A DNA stretch of 9,308 bases. Origin: Deltaproteobacteria bacterium (GTDB lineage: Bacteria; UBA10199; DSSB01). The stretch covers positions 1 to 9,308 of the forward strand of contig JAJFLL010000010.1 of NCBI GenBank assembly GCA_021772695.1, given 5' to 3'. The position numbers and the translations under genes are program-made. This document shows, one piece after another, positions 1 through 6,000 of this stretch (position 1 is its first letter; each line of letters opens with the position of its first letter). The notes under the pieces were generated by a model, which was given only the letters and a program-made list of their open reading frames with translations, did not search any database and was not told the origin of the DNA.

Positions 1-885
1 TCGCCGCCGCCCATGTTTCCCATCTATGAATCTCCGGTTCCACCCAGCCCTCAAGCCAAACGTTCACCGGTGCCGCCGTTTCCTTCTCCCATACCACCGT
101 CTCGGTCGCCCGTGCCGCCGCCGCCGCCACGGACACCGTCCATCGTTATTCCGGGCATAGACACCCCGGCCGATGGCCCTACGCCAAATAGGATCGGCAG
201 TGGAATTTTACCGCCACCGAATCTGCCGCCTAAGCGACCGGGTTTGACTAGACAATCTCCACCGCCCCTGCCACCGGCAAAAACTGTGATTCAGGATAGA
301 AAGGCCAGCCCACCCCCTGTGCCGGCACGTCGTGTCAGTCCACCGCCTTTGCCTCCGCAAAGGAAAAAGGCGCCGCCCCTGCCAGCACGAGAGCTGCCTA
401 AATTGGTGCCCCCGGTGGTTCCGACGCAAAAATCCTTATCAGCTAAAGGTGTTGAGGTAGAAAACGTTTACGAAGGTTCCGGTGATAAAAAGGCATTACA
501 GTATCATCAAATCGTATGGCGAACAGCGCAACGTATCGTCTTCGGTCGTGCCGGTGCCACTGGCGAACAAGGTTTAGGTCTGGTTGCGACTGATATGACG
601 AGCTGGCGCTTCCACCTCGATAAGGCTTCTGCAGCCCGAAAATTATTGGGTGGCTTAGCCGACGGGGTTCAGGATTATGCAATTCTTACTCGGCCTGACC
701 CAACGAGTAAAAATCTAATCTTAGAAAATCGTGGAAAACTCGAGGTCAAGGTCCTATTGCCCAATTCCGCTGGCAAAGTTGTTACTCATACCCTACCAAA
801 AATGACTAAGGTCCAATTACCGGCCAATGTGGATAAAAAGATTCAGATCGGCAATTTCCCTCCCTTTATTATTACTTTTGAATAA
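1..885 (+). CDS. Proline-rich protein with C-terminal FHA-like domain (5' end outside window)
   Basis: The frame is open from base 1 and ends at TAA 883-885. Bases 1-12 encode Ser-Pro-Pro-Pro in frame and carry no ribosome binding site, so the ATG at 13 is probably internal and the true start lies upstream. Numbering from that Met, residues 1-140 are low complexity and rich in Pro, with recurring SPVPPxP, SPPPLPP, SPPPVPARR and APPLPAR units, probably a flexible or partner-binding tail. Residues about 165-290 resemble a forkhead-associated domain: an IVFGR strand (175-179), TSWRFH (196-201) at the place of the usual S-R-x-H, DPTSKNLILEN (229-239) at the place of the D-x-x-S-x-N-G-T-x-V-N loop, and a closing KIQIGNFPPFIITFE. 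FHA domains bind phosphothreonine peptides; this copy is divergent and the usual NG is NL, so binding is unproven. No signal peptide can be judged. A nearby PPM phosphatase gene fits a phospho-signalling role. The fold call is inference. Confidence 0.72.
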   Translation, partial: SPPPMFPIYESPVPPSPQAKRSPVPPFPSPIPPSRSPVPPPPPRTPSIVIPGIDTPADGPTPNRIGSGILPPPNLPPKRPGLTRQSPPPLPPAKTVIQDRKASPPPVPARRVSPPPLPPQRKKAPPLPARELPKLVPPVVPTQKSLSAKGVEVENVYEGSGDKKALQYHQIVWRTAQRIVFGRAGATGEQGLGLVATDMTSWRFHLDKASAARKLLGGLADGVQDYAILTRPDPTSKNLILENRGKLEVKVLLPNSAGKVVTHTLPKMTKVQLPANVDKKIQIGNFPPFIITFE

Positions 886-928
886 TAAAATTTGGATTGG
901 GTAGCAGTCCCTTTATATCATTCAAGTT

Positions 929-946
929 ACCGCCGACGTCGGCGGT
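929..946. repeat. 18-bp palindrome, copy 1 (perfect)
   Basis: The sequence ACCGCCGACGTCGGCGGT is a perfect inverted repeat; with flanking T and A it extends to 20 bp (928-947). It lies 43 bases after the stop codon of the FHA-like gene, in AT-rich DNA, preceded by CAAGTT. As RNA it would form a very stable stem, but no T-run follows, so it is not a classical intrinsic terminator. It belongs to a family of five copies in this window. Confidence 0.93.
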
Positions 947-1025
947 AGAATTATATTATTCAAACTTTTCAAACTAAAGCATTAACCCAAAAATATTCTA
1001 AAATTTCATGCGAATTTTTTCACTT

Positions 1026-1043
1026 ACCGCCGAAGCGGGCGGT
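1026..1043. repeat. 18-bp palindrome, copy 2 (degenerate)
   Basis: ACCGCCGAAGCGGGCGGT keeps the six outer base pairs (ACCGCC/GGCGGT) but has lost pairing in the central six bases. Flanking T and A again add one pair, as in copy 1. The conserved arms and variable centre suggest an older copy, or a family in which only the outer stem is constrained. Confidence 0.85.
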
Positions 1044-1084
1044 ACAAATTAGAATATTATTATTAAAAACCATATATACAAGTT

Positions 1085-1102
1085 ACCGCCGACGTCGGCG
1101 GT
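1085..1102. repeat. 18-bp palindrome, copy 3 (perfect), possible terminator
   Basis: The 18 bases are identical to copy 1 and are preceded by the same AAGTT flank. They are followed by GGTGTTTTTG, so this copy alone has a stem followed within a few bases by a T-run, giving it a possible rho-independent terminator function for transcription leaving the FHA-like gene. The terminator role is inference; the repeat itself is seen directly. Confidence 0.9.
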
Positions 1103-1166
1103 GGTGTTTTTGTATTTAAATTTTGTATGAAAATATTTTCTATATTTGAAATCTGTTTTACCTTTT

Positions 1167-1193
1167 AGAACTAAGAACTAAGAACTAAGAACT
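1167..1193. repeat. Heptamer tandem repeat (AGAACTA)n
   Basis: The unit AGAACTA occurs three times without interruption at 1167-1187 and is followed by a fourth partial unit AGAACT at 1188-1193. A 7-bp unit can change copy number by slippage; being in non-coding DNA it would alter spacing rather than frame. No function is recognised. Confidence 0.9.
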
Positions 1194-1245
1194 TGTCTAT
1201 TTTAACTTAGGTCGGGACGTCTTAGGTTGGCGTCCGAGCTTGAGT

Positions 1246-1292
1246 CCCCCCAGGGCCCGGGCTCCATACGGGCCCCAGCCCTGGGGGATTTT
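1246..1292 (+). repeat. 47-bp GC-rich hairpin element, copy A
   Basis: The arms CCCCCAGGGC (1247-1256) and GCCCTGGGGG (1278-1287) form a perfect 10-bp stem around a further GC-rich inner part and an ATAC-containing loop, and ATTTT follows (1288-1292). On its own it looks like an intrinsic terminator. The reverse complement of the whole element recurs inside the HNH gene at 2319-2366 with only a few substitutions and one indel, so it is better described as a dispersed repeat that may also terminate transcription upstream of the HNH gene. Confidence 0.9.
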
Positions 1293-1375
1293 GTAGTGGT
1301 GGTTGACCTTTTTTTTCCATTTTAGTGTTGACGGGGTTTTGGTGGTGCTTCGGTTGTTTTTGTTCAATCGAAATA

Positions 1376-1507
1376 TTTTATTGTTTATTCGTTCTGGGTG
1401 GGTCGAGATTTAGCGTACAACTTATTCGGCCCTTCGCTTTTAAAATTCCCAAAATCTTTTATTGTTGTTGATCTGGGTGCGTTTCACAGGGTGCCCAAAA
1501 CTGGGTG
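1376..1507 (+). repeat. CTGGGTG direct repeats in HNH gene leader
   Basis: CTGGGTG occurs at 1394-1400, 1473-1479 and 1501-1507. The first two are preceded by matching T-rich tracts (TTTTATTGTT at 1376-1385 and 1457-1466), so the similarity spans about 24 bases. They could be binding sites or remnants of a short duplication. The spacing is irregular (79 and 28 bases) and I attach no known regulator to them. Confidence 0.4.
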
Positions 1508-1537
1508 TATAGTGGTTTCTTGTTCTAATAAAAGAAT

Positions 1538-1543
1538 AGGAGG
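1538..1543 (+). promoter_or_regulatory. Shine-Dalgarno AGGAGG fixing a TTG start
   Basis: A consensus AGGAGG lies five bases before the TTG at 1549. The match to the anti-Shine-Dalgarno sequence is strong and the spacing good, which decides for the non-ATG start of the HNH gene. Confidence 0.88.
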
Positions 1544-1548
1544 CCACC

Positions 1549-2853
1549 TTGAATCGCTTGAGTCAAATTTCTAATAATTTGTTAATCACTGATCTGAAAG
1601 ACCTGGTCGCCCAGGAACGGGAGATGCTCTTAGAGATCTTGCGGTATTTAAAAGTAGTGGAGAATCGTCAGCTCTATCTCAAGATGGGCTATCCCAGTCA
1701 GTTCGCCTTTCTGACCGAGGCCCTGTCTTATTCGGAAGGTGCTGCCCAACGAAGAATCCAGACCATGCGTCTGATGAAGGCCTTACCGGAAGTAGAGTCC
1801 AAGATAGAATCCGGAGAAATCTCCTTAAGTGTGGCCTCCCAAGTGCAGGGCTTTATTCAACGGGAAGACAAGAGACGTAAAATTGAAAAGAGCCCATTAT
1901 TACAGCCTACTGAAAAACATAAGTTATTGAATCAACTAGAGGGCACCTCCAGTCGGGAATGTGAGAGGCAATTGGTCAAAATTTCTCCCGAAGCGGCCAT
2001 GCCTCTTGAAAAGACCAAGCCTCTTTCAGAATCCAAGACCTTGATTCAATTCGTGGCCAACTCAGAACTAATGAACAAAAACCAAAGGCTTAAATCTCTT
2101 ACTTCCCACACCAACCCCGAGGGAAAATACGAAGAATTATTCAATAAATTAACGGAACTGGCCTTAGACAAGCTAGATCCGGAACGAAGGGTCGAGCGCA
2201 GAGAGAAGAGAAAGAAACAAAAATCTGCCAAGCAACATCCAAGCACCCCGAACCCAAGTCTCAAAGAATTACCATACGCAGACCATCTCAAAGCACAAAG
2301 AAAATCCCCAAATACTAAAAAATCCCCCAGGGCCTGGGCCCCTTGTGGAGCCCGGGCCCTGGGGGGAAGCCTGAAAAGGAAAGTGCCTGATCTACCAACC
2401 TGCTCAAGGTCGCAACAGCAAGTACCAACGCCACCGCCGACGCCGGCGGTGGAAAAAGAATTAAGTAAAACAGTATTGTTGACGAAAAAAGCGGCAAAAC
2501 AAGCTCAGGTGCCGCTGAAAGGGCTAGGGCCATCAAGTAATAAAACACCAATGACATCAGAGAATATAAATAATCACGAACAGCTGGCGAAGAAAAAAAA
2601 CAAAAATTCACCGCCGACGTCGGCGGTGCAAAGAACTCGACACATCCCCACCCAACTAAAAGACAGGATTTACCAACGGGACCATGGTAAATGCCAATAC
2701 CAAGCCCCCCAATCCCATAAATCATGTGGGTCGACTTATTTCTTAGAACTCGACCATCGCTATCCCTTCAGTCTTGGCGGGGAACATTCCGAGAAAAACC
2801 TTCGATTGTTGTGTAAAAGCCACAATCTATATGGTTCGGAGCTTATTAGATAA
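1549..2853 (+). CDS. HNH endonuclease family protein with repeat-bearing linker
   Basis: This 434-residue protein starts at TTG, supported by the AGGAGG just upstream. Residues 1-110 are helical and resemble the N-terminal domain of HNH proteins that I know as multi-copy in Bdellovibrio-like bacteria (a YLKMGYPSQFAFLTEALSYS block followed by RRIQTMRLMKALPEVE). Residues about 205-365 are lysine- and proline-rich low complexity. Residues 366-426 form the nuclease domain: C382 and C393 before LELDHRYPFSLGG, then NLRLLC and HN, giving H403, N417 and H425 as the HNH residues and C422 as a further probable zinc ligand. The family cuts DNA with a metal ion; a biological target is not known to me. 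The linker holds two 18-bp palindromes and one 47-bp hairpin element, all translated in frame. The gene stands alone, 173 bases before the next one. It could be a homing-type or selfish gene; no restriction partner is seen. Confidence 0.9.
   Translation: MNRLSQISNNLLITDLKDLVAQEREMLLEILRYLKVVENRQLYLKMGYPSQFAFLTEALSYSEGAAQRRIQTMRLMKALPEVESKIESGEISLSVASQVQGFIQREDKRRKIEKSPLLQPTEKHKLLNQLEGTSSRECERQLVKISPEAAMPLEKTKPLSESKTLIQFVANSELMNKNQRLKSLTSHTNPEGKYEELFNKLTELALDKLDPERRVERREKRKKQKSAKQHPSTPNPSLKELPYADHLKAQRKSPNTKKSPRAWAPCGARALGGSLKRKVPDLPTCSRSQQQVPTPPPTPAVEKELSKTVLLTKKAAKQAQVPLKGLGPSSNKTPMTSENINNHEQLAKKKNKNSPPTSAVQRTRHIPTQLKDRIYQRDHGKCQYQAPQSHKSCGSTYFLELDHRYPFSLGGEHSEKNLRLLCKSHNLYGSELIR
2319..2366 (-). 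repeat. 47-bp GC-rich hairpin element, copy B, inside the HNH gene
   Basis: The reverse complement of this stretch matches copy A (1246-1292) over its whole length, including the CCCCCAGGGC arms and the A/T tail, with a few changes in the loop and one extra base (48 versus 47). It is read in the HNH frame as roughly KSPRAWAPCGARALGG (residues 258-273), a composition unlike the surrounding lysine-rich linker, which fits insertion into an existing gene. As mRNA it would form a strong hairpin within the coding sequence. Confidence 0.9.
2433..2450. repeat. 18-bp palindrome, copy 4, in frame in the HNH gene
   Basis: ACCGCCGACGCCGGCGGT differs from the perfect palindrome at one central base. It is translated as part of PPPTPAVE (residues 295-302). 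The first A falls on the third codon position, the same register as copy 5. Its 18-base length is divisible by three and the motif has no stop in any frame, so a copy could enter coding DNA without breaking it. Confidence 0.9.
2610..2627. repeat. 18-bp palindrome, copy 5 (perfect), in frame in the HNH gene
   Basis: The sequence is identical to copies 1 and 3. It is translated within SPPTSAVQ (residues 354-361), directly before the HNH domain, in the same codon register as copy 4. The two copies therefore encode near-identical peptides, PPTPAV and PPTSAV. Confidence 0.92.
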
Positions 2854-2918
2854 GCACACATTTTCTAATGGCTTGGAATGCCGTCAAAAAAATCTCACGA
2901 AACCTTCTAAACCCGGTT

Positions 2919-2951
2919 CCGATAAGCCCCTCGGGGCATTGAGGGGTTCGG
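2919..2951 (+). terminator. Possible hairpin after the HNH gene
   Basis: In the 173-base gap, CCCCTC (2927-2932) pairs with GAGGGG (2941-2946) around an 8-base loop. The stem is extended by CCGA (2919-2922) with TCGG (2948-2951) across an asymmetric internal loop. No T-run follows, so termination would need another signal. It is the only clear structure in this gap; the rest (2854-2918 and 2952-3014) shows nothing I can name. Confidence 0.4.
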
Positions 2952-3026
2952 GGACTCGAATCCTTCCTCAATCATTCCCATCATCAGATTACTGGTCCTT
3001 TTAACTCAACCAACGGGGGCGTTCAG

Positions 3027-6000
3027 GTGAGTGGACTTAAGTTTCCTATATCACCGGAGACGTGGGCCTTATTGCGCCAACATCCGGAATTTTACGAATC
3101 CATCAACACTAGCGGTAAGCGTGTGGGGTTGCTGGTGCGTCCTGAAGACGCAGAAGCCCAAACCCATATGGAGCAGACTCCTGACGGCAAAAAAGTCGTC
3201 AAGTTAATCTTGCCGGTAGATGATGATGCCAATCCAGAAAACGGCCGTTACTATCTTGAAGATCGATTTTTTTTCGATGACGGTGGAAGTGCATTCCTTA
3301 AATGGGATCGTAAACTAATTAATCCCGGTGCTAAAGATCCCGAACTACAACATTGGTTAAAGTTTCAAGAAATATTAATCGCTGGAGAAAGGCCCACAAA
3401 CGTTCAAGCGGAAACCTTTGGTCGGGCATTGTGGCCTACCTTGCCGCGCCCTACCCTGGCCAATCAAGGGTATTGGCAAAAACTAAGAGAATCTAAAGAG
3501 GCCCTGGCCTTTGTTACCCAAATTGGATCCCAAGCCCAATCCATCGATCCTTTTCTTCAACTTCAAGGTTATGTCCTAGATAGCCATTATAATTCCCAGG
3601 AATCCAATACAGAAATATCCTATGTGCAGCGATGGATTTTGGATCAAGACCGTTACAACGAAAACGGTCGCATCGTAGTAGAAGATCGTTTTGTGACCGA
3701 TAAGGTGAGCGGAGAACTGACCGATTTTAAACGAAGCTACCAGGTGGTCTTAGATGGCGAAGGGAGCCAGGTAATCTCATCAGGCAATCCAGAAGGTGAT
3801 CGAAGCTCAAAATTTGCCGCCTTGCCTTCGCCTAGCCTAGCCGAAGCCAAGGCGTATTTCGAAATAATGGGACCACAATGGAATAATCCCATTGTACTTC
3901 AAAAACTTCACGGCTCCACTGGGAAAATCAATGACCTGCCGAAATTTTTCTCAGATTTTGACAAAAAGGATGTCTCATATTTGCAGGATATGGTTTTTGC
4001 CGCCCGAACGGCCAACCCGGAACTAAGCCTGAAATCGCAAGGCGAAGAAAACACCTATTCCGTGCAGTATTTGGGTGATCGGATTGAATTAACTTTGACT
4101 TGGCTGCTGGCAGACTATCAAGATGCGAATAAGAATCAGGTATTATGTCGTGACAGCTTTTTAGTTTCTGCAAAGAACAGTCGCATTTTGAACCACGAAC
4201 GTTTTTTTACGGCCCGGAGAAAAACTTGGGAAGATAAAAGTGTTTTATCTGCCTTTAACGAAGTTAGCGGTACCAGCCATAGTCCACCGGTGGGTGCAAA
4301 AGGCTTTCTTGAAAAAGTGCTGCCCAAACTTTTACCCGTTTCCATCGATCAAACCGAAGCGGTATTGGCACATCAGTCCGGCCCAAGAGCCTTACAAATT
4401 CCATCGGGATACCAAGCTCCCATCATCCTCGAACTTCGTGCCAAAACCCAGCCCCCAAAAAAAATAACCCTTTTATATGAAGGGATGGGACTAATGGAAG
4501 ACTGGGCCAAGGTTACCTTAGCCAAGGAAGTGTCTGCGGGTAAAAGTTGGTCTCCTTGGGCCCAACCCGTCGACAGTGCTGCTGAATTGACAGGGCTCCA
4601 GGATCTATGGTCGGCATGGCACTATGAAATCCGAACCCCAACTTCCATAGGGCTCAAATCGGCGTTACAGCAAATTGACGAGGAAAAAATTTCTCCCGTG
4701 GCCAAACGATGGCGCCACCGATTATTAAACGATCCTTCGGCCCTTACTCTAATGGATGCCTTGGAAGAAACCGACTTAAACCTTCGAGACGAGGCATTAC
4801 TCGTCTTAGCTCGGGAAAAATTTATCAAGTCAGATGCTATGCCGGAAGTTGCCTTGGCCCTGGCCGAAGTAATCGCTAAACGAGAATCCAAACGATCTGA
4901 AGCCCGCGATCTCCTCGCCTTTTTCGGCGGAGGTGGCAGTGTGGGCCTGCAATCGGATTTATTGGGGGCGCAGTTTATCGATCATGTTCTCGATGAGAGC
5001 ATGGTGGTGGCCATGATGGGTGCCGGGGTAGTGGGATCGGCCATGGAGCTCAATGGTTTGCTGGCCTTCGGTAAATTGGGTCGCATGGGCAGATGGGGCG
5101 CCACAGGGATCGGTATCGGAAGTGAAGCCGCCGCGTTTACTACTTTGGCCAACACGGTTCGATCTTTCCAATCAGATCCTGATGTGGCCTTCGCCCATTG
5201 GGGCAGGGAAACCCTGAGTGCCGGTGTCTTGTTTTCGTTATTTCGTCTGGGGCATGGCTTTACGGCTTGGGGCGCCACTCGTTTGACGGGATCCCGTTTT
5301 GCTCCACTCCTTACTCGTCAACCTGCAACTCTGATTCAAGGGGTGTCACCCGCCCTGCTGCCGGCAGGGGCCTTGCGATTGCAGTTAAACGGTCCCGCCG
5401 AATTTCTTTTGTCGGGCAGTAATTTTATCTGGGGCGTGGAGGCCATGTATCTATCTGGGGAAATTTCCAGGTTCCTCGGTTGGGCCCCAGAAACCACCGC
5501 CGGTTTAGGGCAAAAACAATTCAAGGCCTTGACCGACTATTTGGGTGCCATGATCGGTTACCGTTTTGCCAATGGTCTCACCGGTGGCCATTTGAATCAG
5601 GGGATCGCCAATTTAAGACAACGCAGCATTTCTTACCGTGAGCAAATGAAGGCTGCTAAAAGCAATTCCATAAAACTTCCCCCAGAGAACCGGCCTCCCG
5701 ACCTTCCCGAGATCAAGGAGGAAAAAGTGGAGTTGGAGGTTTCCGAACCAGATTTGCTGGATACGGAAATTATTGTCGAATTACCCCGTGAACCGATGAT
5801 TGAACCTCTTGATAAAATTCCCACCCTATCTCCCGTACCGATTACCTATAATTTGGAAGCCGCCCGGGACAATATTCTCTCTGGAGAATTTGGTCACCAG
5901 GGTATTCCCCGCGTCGAACAGGAATTTTCCGGACTAGGCCGTTGGTGGGGGATGACCGAAGAAGGAGTAGGGTACGGGAATTCTAAAAAGGGCAAGGCCT

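Larger units (their letters stand above)
886..1548. other. Repeat-rich AT-rich intergenic region / HNH gene leader
   Basis: This 663-base stretch has no supported gene in either strand. Its left part (886-1200) is AT-rich and holds three 18-bp GC-rich palindromes and a heptamer tandem repeat. Its middle (1200-1300) is a structured GC-rich block: a hairpin TCGGGACG/CGTCCGA at 1212-1219 and 1231-1237 with one bulge, followed at once by the 47-bp hairpin element. The right part (1300-1537) is T- and G-rich on this strand and shows the heptamer CTGGGTG three times before the ribosome binding site of the HNH gene. I found no convincing sigma-70 promoter: TTGACC at 1303 and TTGACG at 1328 lack a plausible -10 box at the right distance. 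A non-coding RNA or long 5' leader is possible but unproven. Confidence 0.7.

Noticed and set aside
13..15. ATG at 13 as the start of the proline-rich gene
   Set aside because: The preceding in-frame codons already encode Ser-Pro-Pro-Pro and there is no ribosome binding site, so the gene most likely begins outside the window.
929..1102. Three repeats in a row as a CRISPR array
   Set aside because: The units are only 18 bp, spacing is uneven (79 and 41 bases), one unit is degenerate, other copies lie inside a gene, and no cas gene is present.
1303..1333. TTGACC and TTGACG as -35 boxes for the HNH gene
   Set aside because: No acceptable -10 hexamer lies 16-18 bases downstream of either.
2315..2725. 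136-residue open frame on the minus strand opposite the HNH gene
   Set aside because: It overlaps a well-supported gene on the other strand, has no ribosome binding site or recognisable motif, and its openness follows from the stop-poor GC-rich repeats.
2952..2963. GGACTCGAATCC resembling a tRNA T-arm, next to a GC-rich hairpin
   Set aside because: The base before the loop breaks the required G53-C61 pair, and no anticodon arm, D-arm or acceptor stem can be folded around it on either strand.
2774..3004. 76-residue open frame overlapping the 3' end of the HNH gene
   Set aside because: Its first 80 bases lie inside the HNH domain coding region in another frame, and the encoded peptide shows no family features.
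3618..3746. D-x-D...N-G-x-I...D pattern in the repeat as an EF-hand calcium loop
   Set aside because: The spacing needs a three-residue insertion and the other copies do not keep the ligand positions; a beta hairpin with a polar turn explains the pattern better.
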